From assembly GCF_030466405.1 (NCBI RefSeq), contig NZ_JAGGJF010000005.1, positions 62,001-126,000 on the forward strand: a stretch of 64,000 nt of DNA, given 5' to 3'. The translations under genes were made by a program, and so were the position numbers. The DNA is from Pseudidiomarina terrestris (lineage in GTDB: Bacteria > Pseudomonadota > Gammaproteobacteria > Enterobacterales > Alteromonadaceae). The notes under the pieces were generated by a model that was given only the letters and a program-made list of their open reading frames with translations, was not told the DNA's origin and did no database searches. This document shows positions 7,951-16,039 of the stretch, piece after piece. Each line of letters begins with the position of its first letter. The stretch's first letter is position 1.

Positions 7951-8742
7951 CTAGGTGCGAGAATGTTGCTCCAGAAAGGCGCGTACCAGCCGGTTAAAAA
8001 TTCGTGGCTTTTCAGCATGCAGCCAATGTCCGGTGCCTTCAATAATCTTGATATCAACATCGCTGAACCGCGCCGTGACAGCATCGCGGTGGGCTTCAGT
8101 GAGGTAGTTGGAGTCCCCGCCCTTGATAAAAAGTACCGGGCCGGCAAACTCGCCGTCGCGCACACCGGCAGAAATTTCACTGTAACAGCGGTCAATCACC
8201 GGCAAATTCAGTCGCCACTGATACTGTTCGTTTTCGCGCTGAAGGTTTTTCAGCAAAAATTGTCGTACGCCGCGGTCATCAATGTGTTCAGCAAGTTGTG
8301 CATCTGCCTCTTTACGGTTACTGACCTGCTCCAGATCGATGGCTTCAAGGGCGTCGAGAATGTGCCGATGGCGCGCGTCGTAGGCTACCGGTGCGACGTC
8401 CGCAACGATCAGACTTTGCACCAGGTCCGGATAGGTCAGTGCGAACTCCATCGCCAGTTTGCCGCCCATAGAGTGGCCGACCAGACTGATTTTTTGCAAG
8501 CCGAGTTCATCGACCAGGCGTTTGACATCGTCGGCCATTGCCGCGTAGGTCATGGTTTCGCTGTGAAAAGAGTCACCATGATTGCGACAGTCCATGGCGA
8601 CTACGCGATAATCCGACTCAAGCTCGCGTCCCAGTCGTTTTAAATTATCCAGATCACCGAATAAACCGTGAATAAGCAGTACCGTGGGGCCTTTGCTGCC
8701 CATGATTTCGTAGTTTACCAAGTTCTGTTGTGCATCTGACAT
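7951..8742 (-). CDS. ybfF: alpha/beta-fold esterase YbfF
   Basis: The 263-residue product is a cytoplasmic alpha/beta hydrolase of the YbfF family, acyl esterases that act on short-chain or acyl-CoA-like esters in vitro. It shows the oxyanion HGLFGD motif near residue 26, the nucleophile elbow GHSMGG near residue 92, an acid in the C-terminal third and the catalytic His in GTGHWLHAEKP near residue 240. A clear AGGAAA ribosome binding site precedes the start. The gene is divergent from seqA, as in many relatives. The natural substrate is not predictable from sequence. Confidence 0.88.
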   Translation of the reverse strand: MSDAQQNLVNYEIMGSKGPTVLLIHGLFGDLDNLKRLGRELESDYRVVAMDCRNHGDSFHSETMTYAAMADDVKRLVDELGLQKISLVGHSMGGKLAMEFALTYPDLVQSLIVADVAPVAYDARHRHILDALEAIDLEQVSNRKEADAQLAEHIDDRGVRQFLLKNLQRENEQYQWRLNLPVIDRCYSEISAGVRDGEFAGPVLFIKGGDSNYLTEAHRDAVTARFSDVDIKIIEGTGHWLHAEKPRIFNRLVRAFLEQHSRT

Positions 8743-8774
8743 ATTGATTTCCTGTACCCCTGTGAGCCGTTGGG

Positions 8775-8780
8775 TATAAT
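8775..8780 (+). promoter_or_regulatory. -10 element of the seqA-pgm promoter
   Basis: A perfect TATAAT lies 46 bp before the seqA start, in the gap between the divergent ybfF and seqA genes. The hexamer 17 bp upstream (CTGTAC) is a poor -35. Confidence 0.5.
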
Positions 8781-8826
8781 AGCGTGCATAACGTGAGCTA
8801 TAAACCTAAAAAGAAGTGAACAGCGC

Positions 8827-9336
8827 ATGACCAAACGGATTGAAATCGACGACGACATCTACCGCCATATCGCGAGCCACACCCAACACATTGGTGAAAG
8901 TGCCTCGTCTATCCTACGCCGCTTACTGGGCCTGGATCAAAGTGGCGCATTGCCAACCGGTGCAGAAGCTGAGCCGCCGGTGGCTGAAAAAGCCCATGGA
9001 CGCACCATTTTTGATTCCATGACCAGTGCTGATCTTGCCGGCCAGCGCAGCGTGGTGGCACGTTTCCTGTATATTCTGGGGATGTTGCATAAATGCCACC
9101 CGGAAATGTTTCCAAAGGTACTGCAAATCAGCGGTCGGGACCGCCAGTACTTCTCACGCAGCGCCGCTGAGTTAGAAGCGAGCGGTACCAGTACCAATCC
9201 TAAGCAGATCCCAAACTCGGACTTTTACGTGGTGACCAACAACAATACCACCCGTAAAAAATCGATGCTAAATCAGGTCGCGCTGGAATTGGGCTATGAT
9301 CAAAAGCAAGCGGAAAAAATAAGGGACTTTTTGTAA
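8827..9336 (+). CDS. seqA: negative modulator of replication initiation SeqA
   Basis: SeqA binds hemimethylated GATC sites, sequesters newly replicated oriC and helps organise replicated DNA. The 169-residue protein has the N-terminal oligomerisation segment (KRIEIDDDIYRHIASHTQHIGESASSI), a flexible linker near residues 40-60, and the C-terminal DNA-binding domain with GRTIFDSM, the RFLYILGMLHK helix and the VTNNNTTRKK loop near residue 140. Length is slightly below E. coli SeqA. The stop shares a base with the pgm start (TAATG). Its presence implies Dam methylation in this organism. Confidence 0.96.
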   Translation: MTKRIEIDDDIYRHIASHTQHIGESASSILRRLLGLDQSGALPTGAEAEPPVAEKAHGRTIFDSMTSADLAGQRSVVARFLYILGMLHKCHPEMFPKVLQISGRDRQYFSRSAAELEASGTSTNPKQIPNSDFYVVTNNNTTRKKSMLNQVALELGYDQKQAEKIRDFL

Positions 9337-10973
9337 TGGCTTTGCATCCACGTGCCGGACAACCGGCTCTTCCTGAAGATCTGACCAATATCGCGCAGCT
9401 GGTAAGTGCCTATTTCGTCAATGAGGTCGATCCACGCCAGCGCGCACAACAAGTCCAGTTTGGTACTTCTGGTCATCGCGGCTGCTCGTTGCAGAATTCG
9501 TTTAACGAGGCGCATATCCTGGCCATTAGCCAAGCGCTGGTTGCCTATCGTGAAGAGCAGGGGATTACCGGCCCCTTGTTGCTGGGGCGCGATACCCACG
9601 CACTGTCCGAAGCTGCCTATATGACAGCTCTTGAGGTGTTTATCGGTAATGGCATTGAAGTGCACATTCAAACCGATGATGGTTACACACCAACGCCTGT
9701 GATAAGTCATGCCATACTGGCTTACAACAAGGACCGCAGTGAAGGCCTGGCTGACGGTGTGGTGATCACACCTTCGCATAATCCACCCACCGATGGTGGT
9801 TTTAAATACAACCCACCCCATGGTGGCCCGGCAGGCAGTGATGCGACCAAAGTTATTGAAAAATATGCCAACGCCTTACTGTCGTCAGATCTGTTAGGAG
9901 TGAATGCGGTCAGTTATGCTGAGGCCCGTGCCAGTCAGTTGTTGCGACAAGTTGACTGGCGTGCCCAGTACATTGCTGAACTTGAGCAGGTGATCGATAT
10001 TGAGGCCATCCGTAAGGCCAACTTACGGATCGGGGTGGATGCAATGGGCGGTGCCGGCGCCAGTTACTGGCAGTTGATTGCCGAGCATTACAACCTCGAG
10101 ATAGATGTTTATCACGCCGAGGTCGACCCTAGTTTTCGGTTTATGAGTCTTGATAAGGATGGCAAGATCCGCATGGATTGCTCTTCACCTTATGCGATGG
10201 CGACGCTACTGGAATTAAAAGACAATTACGCCGTCGCTGTCGGGAATGATCCTGACTACGACCGGCACGGCATTGTCTGCCCCAAACAGGGCTTGCTGAA
10301 TCCTAATCACTACCTGGCGATTGCGATTGACTACCTGTGCCGCCATCGTGGCTGGTCGCCCCAGCTGGCGTTTGGCAAAACGCTGGTCTCCAGTGCTTTA
10401 ATCGATAGGGTTGCGGCACAGCATGAACGTCCGTTGCTGGAAATGCCGGTCGGTTTTAAATGGTTTGCCCCTGGTTTGCGCGATGGCACCATCGCCTTTG
10501 CCGGTGAAGAGAGCGCCGGAGCAACCTTTGTCGATCGCCAGGGACACCCCTGGAGTACCGACAAAGACGGTATTATTCTGGCACTTTTGGCGGCGGAGAT
10601 TGTCGCTGTGACAGGCGTAAACCTGAGCGATTACTATCAGCAACTTTGCGCTGAACATGGCACCAGTTATTACCGTCGTCTGGATGTGGCGTCGACGCCT
10701 GAATTGAATGCAGCTTTCGCTGGTATTCGGGGCTACAAACTGAAATTAAATGAGCTGGCAGGCGATGCCGTCGTCGAGGTAATGACCAAAGCGCCGGGTA
10801 ATAGTGCGTTAATTGGTGGGGTAAAAGTCACGACCAGTAATGGCTGGTTTGCAGCGCGGCCCTCAGGCACTGAACCCATTTATAAGATTTACTGCGAAAG
10901 CTTCGTCAGTGATGAACACCTGACGCAACTTGCCGAAGAAGCGCAGACGCTGGTTCAGCAATGGCTCACCTAA
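9336..10973 (+). CDS. pgm: phosphoglucomutase (alpha-D-glucose phosphate-specific)
   Basis: Pgm interconverts glucose-1-phosphate and glucose-6-phosphate in the cytoplasm, linking glycogen and UDP-glucose synthesis to glycolysis. The 545-residue protein shows the early QFGTSGHRG motif (near residue 43), the active phosphoserine loop TPSHNPPTDGG near residue 147, the metal-binding GNDPDYDRHG near residue 305, the sugar-binding GEESAGAT near residue 390 and the phosphate-binding RPSGTEPIYKIY near residue 508. Length is nearly that of E. coli Pgm. Translation is coupled to seqA. The 3' end overlaps the convergent MFS gene by 4 bp inside a perfect inverted repeat. Confidence 0.96.
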   Translation: MALHPRAGQPALPEDLTNIAQLVSAYFVNEVDPRQRAQQVQFGTSGHRGCSLQNSFNEAHILAISQALVAYREEQGITGPLLLGRDTHALSEAAYMTALEVFIGNGIEVHIQTDDGYTPTPVISHAILAYNKDRSEGLADGVVITPSHNPPTDGGFKYNPPHGGPAGSDATKVIEKYANALLSSDLLGVNAVSYAEARASQLLRQVDWRAQYIAELEQVIDIEAIRKANLRIGVDAMGGAGASYWQLIAEHYNLEIDVYHAEVDPSFRFMSLDKDGKIRMDCSSPYAMATLLELKDNYAVAVGNDPDYDRHGIVCPKQGLLNPNHYLAIAIDYLCRHRGWSPQLAFGKTLVSSALIDRVAAQHERPLLEMPVGFKWFAPGLRDGTIAFAGEESAGATFVDRQGHPWSTDKDGIILALLAAEIVAVTGVNLSDYYQQLCAEHGTSYYRRLDVASTPELNAAFAGIRGYKLKLNELAGDAVVEVMTKAPGNSALIGGVKVTTSNGWFAARPSGTEPIYKIYCESFVSDEHLTQLAEEAQTLVQQWLT

Positions 10974-10984
10974 ACAGGTGAGCC
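10963..10984. terminator. perfect inverted repeat spanning both convergent stop codons
   Basis: GGCTCACCT, loop AAAC, AGGTGAGCC form a 9-bp perfect stem that contains the stop codons of pgm and of the MFS gene. It has no flanking T-run on either strand. As a shared hairpin it could end or protect both transcripts. Confidence 0.45.
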
Positions 10985-12280
10985 TGGCTTCTGTGCCGCA
11001 TCATCCTGGCTTTCCTGTTCCGCCTCAGCCAATTGTTCTGCCTGATACTCATGCTCGTCAACCAATGTGGTAAGGAGCTCGTCCGAAGTTTGTGACGGGC
11101 CAAGCATCGCATAACTGCTGCTCAACTGATCCTCGGCACGGGCGCGGCGGGTGATGCGGTAGAGCGAGTAGAAGCAGACCATCAGGCTGAGCGCCATAAT
11201 CAGCAGGAAGAAGTAATCTACGGCACCAAACTGCATTAAGGCTGCGACCGCAGGAGCGCCGATGATGGAGCCAATACCGCCTACTTTAATGATGGCGCCG
11301 GTGGCACCAATCATTTGATCTTTCTCCAGATAGTCGTTGGTATGCGCCATGCCCAGTGAGTAAAGTGGCAGTACACAAGCACCAAACAAGCCCACACAGA
11401 GATAAATCAACCAGACCAGCGAAGCTCCGAGTTGCGAGAGTACCAGCGCCATGACCGCACCAAGACCCGCGCAGGCGGCCATGATGACACGGCGGTCGAA
11501 TCGATCTGATAACAAGCCTATAGGCGCCTGAGCGAGCATGCCCCCGAGGATGAAGGACGCCATAAAGAGCGTGACCTGGGTGATGCTCAAGCCGATGTAA
11601 ATGGCGTACATTGGACCAATACCGTAAAACATCGAGTAGCAGGCCTGCATAATAAAGGCATTAAAGATGCCCAGCGGTACCAGTTTAATCAGGCTGCGGA
11701 TCGGCACTTTCTTCGGTTCATGGGTGGTGGGCTCAACGGTTACGCTGATGAGGATTGGAATCAGCGCCAGGTTGATGAGCAACGCCACCAGAGCAAAGGC
11801 CATGAATCCGGCCGGGTCGGCTACCCCAAGCAGCAATTGACCGGCCACCAGACCGCCGTATATCAAAACTAAGTAAACAGAGAGTAAAGTGCCTCGGTTT
11901 TTGTTGTCTGCCATGGTATTTAACCAACTCTCAACAATGACAAAAATTGCTGAGATGGCAAACCCGGTAATGAAGCGCATGATGAACCAGACCGTGGGGT
12001 CAATCCAGATGGCCTGAATCAAAATCGATGCCGCAGCGAGCGCGGCCAGACCGCCAAAGGCGCGAATATAGCCTACCCGACGAATATCTTTCGGGGCGCG
12101 GGTGGTGCCGAATAAAAATCCGATAAAGTACGCCGACATCACAATACCGGTGGTCAGCGTGCCGAAATTCTCGATGGTTGCGCGTAAACTCAGCAAGGTA
12201 CTGGTCATGCCTACGCAAATGCCGATGAGCGTGATACTGGTGAGTAGGGAGCTAATCGCGCGTAGCTGTTGTTTGAGCAT
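10970..12280 (-). CDS. MFS transporter, YcaD-like
   Basis: The 436-residue inner-membrane protein has about twelve transmembrane helices and the pattern of the YcaD-like branch of the major facilitator superfamily. Its N-terminus reads LTSITLIGICVGMTSTLLSLRA. A conserved loop follows helix 2 (GTTRAPKDIRRVGYIRAFG), and a second GLLSDRFDRRV loop lies between helices 8 and 9. The C-terminal 60 residues are hydrophilic and rich in Glu and Gln. The substrate is unknown, and sugar or drug efflux cannot be told apart. The start at 12280 has a weak GGATTTAGGTC binding site. It faces away from the DUF2066-hda operon. Confidence 0.85.
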   Translation of the reverse strand: MLKQQLRAISSLLTSITLIGICVGMTSTLLSLRATIENFGTLTTGIVMSAYFIGFLFGTTRAPKDIRRVGYIRAFGGLAALAAASILIQAIWIDPTVWFIMRFITGFAISAIFVIVESWLNTMADNKNRGTLLSVYLVLIYGGLVAGQLLLGVADPAGFMAFALVALLINLALIPILISVTVEPTTHEPKKVPIRSLIKLVPLGIFNAFIMQACYSMFYGIGPMYAIYIGLSITQVTLFMASFILGGMLAQAPIGLLSDRFDRRVIMAACAGLGAVMALVLSQLGASLVWLIYLCVGLFGACVLPLYSLGMAHTNDYLEKDQMIGATGAIIKVGGIGSIIGAPAVAALMQFGAVDYFFLLIMALSLMVCFYSLYRITRRARAEDQLSSSYAMLGPSQTSDELLTTLVDEHEYQAEQLAEAEQESQDDAAQKPGSPV

Positions 12281-12375
12281 GACCTAAATCCTTGCGATCC
12301 CAAGCATGGGGTAAAATGGGCTAAAAATCCGCTGAAAGTGTAGCACGGATGATTATTTTCTGAAACGCCAAGTGG

Positions 12376-12384
12376 TTATCCACA
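12376..12384 (+). promoter_or_regulatory. perfect DnaA box upstream of the DUF2066-hda operon
   Basis: TTATCCACA is an exact match to the strong DnaA box. It lies 67 bp before the DUF2066 start in the 170-bp gap between the divergent MFS gene and the operon that encodes Hda. It could let DnaA affect expression of its own inactivator. Confidence 0.55.
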
Positions 12385-12450
12385 GCTTGTTACTTGCCCG
12401 GACCTGCCGGGCTGTTTATGATGTGCAAAGAATGAGAAATTGAGGCAGTT

Positions 12451-13500
12451 ATGCAGCGACTTATTATCATTGTGTGGTTCGTAATTTGGGGAAGTTCGCT
12501 GCCACTTCAGGCTGCGGTAGAGGTCACCGATCTTTATCAACACCGCGTCCAGGTCAGCAGCCAGTCAGCGAGTGAGCGCACTGCTGCATTGCAGGAAGCT
12601 CTGCAGGCCACCTTGTTAAAATTAACCGGAGACACCTCAGTCATGGACCATCCCGCGGTGCAGCAAGCCCTGCGTGATGTGCGTAACTTACTGGTGCAGT
12701 ACGGCTATCAGCAAGATGAACAGCTGTGGTTATGGGCACAATTCGACCGTCCGCAAGTGGATCGACTGATCCAGGACGCCGGCTCGGGAATTTGGAGTAA
12801 TGTCCGGCCGCGTTTGCTGATGTGGCTGGTGGTTGAGGATCAGGATCTCTCACGCAAAGTCATGGCATCGGATAGCGAAGCTATTATTGTGCAGCAAATG
12901 CAAAAAGCAGCGCGTTTACGCGGTTTACCAGTGCAACTGCCGTTGCTTGATCTGAACGATACCATGACGGTTTCGGTCATTGATGTCTGGGCCCGATTCA
13001 TGGATACCATTGATTTTGTCAGTACGCGTTATAGCCCTGATGGTGTAATTATTGCGCGCGTCTACCAAACCGATCCCAGTGCCGGTATCGAAGACAAGTG
13101 GATGGCGGACTGGACCCTGACGTTAGGTGAGTTGCGCTGGAGTGGTGAAGTGACCGCAATGGACCATAGTGTCCTGGGAGCGGAAGTGGTCAGTGCCGTC
13201 ACTGAGCAACTTGCACAACGCTATCGTATTGGCAGCCAATCAGACGTTATCAATCGCTGGCAGGTGACCATTGAGAACCTTACCGATCTGGAGACAACGA
13301 TTGCAGCCGAGCAACTGTTGCAAAGTCTGCCAGCTATTATCAATGTTCAGCTATTGGGGTACGGCGATCATGCAGCGCGGTTTGAGCTAACCATGCAAAC
13401 CGATCCCGCCCGAATTCGTCAGGCCATTGACCTGAGTAAGCAATTGCAGCCGCTGGCGACGCAAACCAATGCCGAATACAGGTGGATTAACCAGCAATGA
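12451..13500 (+). CDS. DUF2066 exported protein
   Basis: The 349-residue protein starts with a signal peptide (hydrophobic residues 3-20, cleavage probably after LQAA), followed by VEVTDLYQHRVQVSSQSASERTAALQEAL, a typical DUF2066 opening. The rest is a soluble envelope domain with no visible catalytic motif. DUF2066 genes commonly sit directly before hda in gammaproteobacteria, but their function is unknown. The start has a GAGGCAG binding site. The stop overlaps the hda start (ATGA), so translation is coupled. The link to replication control may be only transcriptional. Confidence 0.85.
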   Translation: MQRLIIIVWFVIWGSSLPLQAAVEVTDLYQHRVQVSSQSASERTAALQEALQATLLKLTGDTSVMDHPAVQQALRDVRNLLVQYGYQQDEQLWLWAQFDRPQVDRLIQDAGSGIWSNVRPRLLMWLVVEDQDLSRKVMASDSEAIIVQQMQKAARLRGLPVQLPLLDLNDTMTVSVIDVWARFMDTIDFVSTRYSPDGVIIARVYQTDPSAGIEDKWMADWTLTLGELRWSGEVTAMDHSVLGAEVVSAVTEQLAQRYRIGSQSDVINRWQVTIENLTDLETTIAAEQLLQSLPAIINVQLLGYGDHAARFELTMQTDPARIRQAIDLSKQLQPLATQTNAEYRWINQQ

Positions 13501-14189
13501 CGTTGCAGCAGTTACCACTAAATGTGCAGCTACCAGCCAATGAAACCTTTGCCACGCTGGTGGCCGGGCCCAATGAGGAAGCCATTAAGCTGGCCCGCGG
13601 CGAGCATAGCTCCGACGCGTCACTGGTTTATCTTTGGGGACGGCAGGGGGTCGGTAAAAGCCATCTGTTGCATGCAACCTGCGCCGCCGCTCAGGAGCAA
13701 GTCATGTACCTGCCGCTGGCCGAGCTGCGCGACACTGTCGCTGCGCAGGTACTGCGTGGGTTGGAAGTCTACCCATGGCTTTGTCTGGATGATATTGATG
13801 CGGTTATCGCGGATGAAAACTGGTGTTTTGAGCTGTTTGCCCTGCTCAATCGCGTCAGAGACCAGCACCGCCCGAGTCGGGTGCTGGTGACCGCTTGCAG
13901 TTCGCCAGCGCAACTTGCTGCAGCTTATCCCGATGTACAGTCGCGGCTAAGTTGGGGCGTTGTGGTGCAATTGCACAGTTTGACCGATGATGACAAAGTT
14001 AAAGCGCTGCAGGTCAGGGCGCATGCGATGGGACTTGAGTTACGTGATGATGCTGCGCAATTTATGGTGCAGCGTCTGGGACGGGATCTGGTCAGCCTGA
14101 TCCATTGCCTTGAACGTTTAGATCATGCATCGATCGCAGCACAACGCAAACTGACCATCCCTTTCGTAAAAGCTGTTCTGGCTATTTAG
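13497..14189 (+). CDS. hda: DnaA regulatory inactivator Hda
   Basis: Hda, with the DNA-loaded beta clamp, stimulates ATP hydrolysis by DnaA and so prevents over-initiation. The 230-residue AAA+ protein opens with QQLPLNVQLPANETFATLVAG, which contains the clamp-binding Q-L-P-L type motif near residues 4-7. Next come the Walker A-like WGRQGVGKSHLLHA near residue 47, the Walker B CLDDIDAV near residue 95 and sensor regions toward the end. Length matches the family. It overlaps the preceding DUF2066 gene by 4 bp and the end of the convergent DUF2069 gene by 8 bp. Confidence 0.95.
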   Translation: MTLQQLPLNVQLPANETFATLVAGPNEEAIKLARGEHSSDASLVYLWGRQGVGKSHLLHATCAAAQEQVMYLPLAELRDTVAAQVLRGLEVYPWLCLDDIDAVIADENWCFELFALLNRVRDQHRPSRVLVTACSSPAQLAAAYPDVQSRLSWGVVVQLHSLTDDDKVKALQVRAHAMGLELRDDAAQFMVQRLGRDLVSLIHCLERLDHASIAAQRKLTIPFVKAVLAI

Positions 14190-14571
14190 TCTTCTCGTCT
14201 TTTAGCTTTTTTAGTCCCAGTCCCAGAGCGCGCCCCTGATGACGGGCATAAAGGGTGCAACCAGCAAAGGCCAGGGTTGTCAGAATAAGTTCGGTACCGG
14301 CCCAGAAACGTTGCTCGGGTGCGACATAAAGCATCGTCAGGCTGTGCAGGAAATACCACATCAGAATAAAGTTTGCCCAGGCGTGAGTGTAAGGCTTGCC
14401 CTTCACCATTCCGTACATAGGAAAAAGTAGCGGCACGACCCAGAACAGGGTGCGGAAAAGGACTGACTGCTCGCTGTAACCAGTGGCAAACTGCCACAGC
14501 AGAACACAAGCAAACAAGGCAAAGTAACTGCTTAGTGCAAGCCAGCGGTAGGTGCGGATCTCTTTCGTCAT
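14182..14571 (-). CDS. DUF2069 membrane protein
   Basis: The 129-residue protein has four predicted transmembrane helices (about residues 10-28, 40-56, 66-83 and 92-108) and a Lys-rich tail. The pattern, with FPMYGMVKGKPYTHAWANFILMWYF in the middle, fits DUF2069, a family of unknown function usually found next to wrbA, as here. The start has an AGAGGAATTT binding site, 8 bp after the wrbA stop. It is the last gene of an arsC-wrbA-DUF2069 unit running toward hda. Confidence 0.82.
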   Translation of the reverse strand: MTKEIRTYRWLALSSYFALFACVLLWQFATGYSEQSVLFRTLFWVVPLLFPMYGMVKGKPYTHAWANFILMWYFLHSLTMLYVAPEQRFWAGTELILTTLAFAGCTLYARHQGRALGLGLKKLKDEKTK

Positions 14572-14579
14572 AAATTCCT

Positions 14580-15167
14580 CTAGTGCTGGTTGGTGCGCAG
14601 ACCAAAAGCGGCTTTGGCGACCCGGGCGCCAAGTTCTTCTGCCAGGGCTAATTCGTGCTGACTAAGGCGTGAGCCGGCTGCATGCTCAACATGAGAGGCT
14701 CCATAAGGGGTACCGCCTGAGGTGGTTTGCTGCAGGCCCGGCTCAGTATAGGGAATGCCAAGGACCATCATCCCGTGATGGAGCAGCGGAACCAGCATTG
14801 AAAGCAAAGTGCTTTCCTGGCCACCATGCATCGAACTACTCGAGGTAAAGACGGCCGCTGGCTTGTCCACCAAAGCGCCACGCAGCCACTCTCGTGAGGT
14901 TTGCTCCCAGAACTTCTGTAAACCGCTATGCATATGACCGAAGCGTGTTGGACTGCCCATGATCAGAGCGTCGCAGTCCTGCAGCTCTGCAGTGGAAAGC
15001 GCCAGATCCCGGGCACTGGCAGCATCGTCATCGCTGGCTATAGTGCGCAGCAAGGGCTCAGCGCCGGCTTTGCGCACGCCATTGGCGATGGCATCAGCGA
15101 GTTGCTGTGTGTTGCCATTGCGGCTGTAGTACAAAATCATGATGGTTGGCTGTTCGCTGCTGCGCAC
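14580..15167 (-). CDS. wrbA: NAD(P)H:quinone oxidoreductase, WrbA type
   Basis: WrbA-type flavodoxin-like proteins bind FMN and reduce quinones by two electrons, protecting against redox cycling. The 195-residue sequence has the phosphate loop LYYSRNGNTQQLADAI, the GSPTRFGHMHSGLQKFWEQT block near residue 73, the SSSMHGGQESTLLSMLVPL block near residue 105 and the GIPYTEPG loop. The start is GTG, one base after the arsC stop (TAAGTG). An ATG at 15140 would cut off the first residues before strand 1, so the GTG is favoured. It is co-transcribed with arsC. Confidence 0.9.
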   Translation of the reverse strand: MRSSEQPTIMILYYSRNGNTQQLADAIANGVRKAGAEPLLRTIASDDDAASARDLALSTAELQDCDALIMGSPTRFGHMHSGLQKFWEQTSREWLRGALVDKPAAVFTSSSSMHGGQESTLLSMLVPLLHHGMMVLGIPYTEPGLQQTTSGGTPYGASHVEHAAGSRLSQHELALAEELGARVAKAAFGLRTNQH

Positions 15168-15518
15168 TTAAAGGATCTCCTCAACGGCTTCTGGTGGGCG
15201 GCCTAAACGTGCTTTCGAACCTTTGCTTACAATCGGTCGTTCGATGAGTTTTGGATGGCTTAACATGGCTTCAATCAGTTTGCTTTCATCCTCCTCGTCT
15301 TTGAGGTTTAGCTCTTTGTAGGCCTCTTCTTTGGAGCGCATGAGCTCGCGAGCCGAGACGAATCCCAGTTTACGTAACAGGCCTTGAATATCCTCCGCAG
15401 TGAGCGGCTCTTTCAAATATTCGATCACCTGCGGCTTGATGCCTTTATCTTCAAGTAACGCCAGAGTTTGACGGCTTTTAGAACAACGAGGGTTGTGATA
15501 AATGCTAACTTCAGACAT
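15168..15518 (-). CDS. arsC: arsenate reductase (glutaredoxin type)
   Basis: This 116-residue thioredoxin-fold protein is of the ArsC family, which reduces arsenate to arsenite using glutathione and glutaredoxin. It starts VSIYHNPRCSKSRQTLALLED with the catalytic Cys in NPRCSKSR, and ends with the RPIVSKGSKARLGRPPE block that holds a conserved Arg. A longer reading would start from a TTG at 15533. The ATG at 15518 is preferred because AAGGAAG lies 6 nt upstream and the protein then begins at the fold. No ars operon partners are nearby, so it may have a more general redox role. Confidence 0.88.
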   Translation of the reverse strand: MSEVSIYHNPRCSKSRQTLALLEDKGIKPQVIEYLKEPLTAEDIQGLLRKLGFVSARELMRSKEEAYKELNLKDEEDESKLIEAMLSHPKLIERPIVSKGSKARLGRPPEAVEEIL

Positions 15519-15568
15519 GCTAACTTCCTTCAAAATACTCGATTAAGAGATAGCATAAGGGAATCAGT

Positions 15569-16039
15569 ATGTGTTGTCGATTTTTGTCAGTTGTTCGTAT
15601 CTCGCTGGTGGCGCTGGTTTTGGCGGCATGTAGTCCAGCGCCAGATTTTCATACTAATCAGGGACAGCAACATCGCTGGCAGGATTTACAGGGTGACTAT
15701 GTGATTGTGAACTACTTCGCCGAGTGGTGTGCACCTTGTTTGCGTGAGTTACCTGAACTGAATGCTTTTTATGCTGACTATGGTCAGCAAGTGAAGCTCT
15801 TTGGGGTAAGTTTTGATGGTCTGGATAATGCTCAGTTGGCGCAACTGCGCGACGACTATGCAATTGAGTTTCCATTAATTCTGAACGAGCCGCCGGCGAA
15901 TTTGCCGTTTCCGGCACCGACCATGTTACCTGCCACCTATGTGATCACCCCGGAGGGTGAGGTCAAAGGTCCGCTACTGGGCGAACAAACTGAAGCCAGC
16001 TTGTTACGGGCCATAGGTGCTGACGAAGCTGACGGTTAG
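15569..16039 (+). CDS. TlpA-like thioredoxin lipoprotein
   Basis: The 156-residue protein is a predicted lipoprotein with a signal peptide ending in LVLAAC (Cys21). A thioredoxin fold of the TlpA/ResA type follows, with the redox pair in FAEWCAPCLRELPEL. The cis-Pro loop appears as PAPTMLPATYVI near residue 122. It probably exchanges disulphides or reduces haem-related thiols in the periplasm, anchored to a membrane. The partner is not evident. The ATG at 15569 has AAGGGA 6 nt upstream. It is divergent from arsC, and its end overlaps the convergent bepA gene by 4 bp. Confidence 0.85.
   Translation: MCCRFLSVVRISLVALVLAACSPAPDFHTNQGQQHRWQDLQGDYVIVNYFAEWCAPCLRELPELNAFYADYGQQVKLFGVSFDGLDNAQLAQLRDDYAIEFPLILNEPPANLPFPAPTMLPATYVITPEGEVKGPLLGEQTEASLLRAIGADEADG

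Noticed and set aside
15168-15518. Complete arsenic resistance operon
   Set aside because: Only the arsC-type reductase is present, without an arsB/acr3 pump or arsR, so resistance is not claimed.
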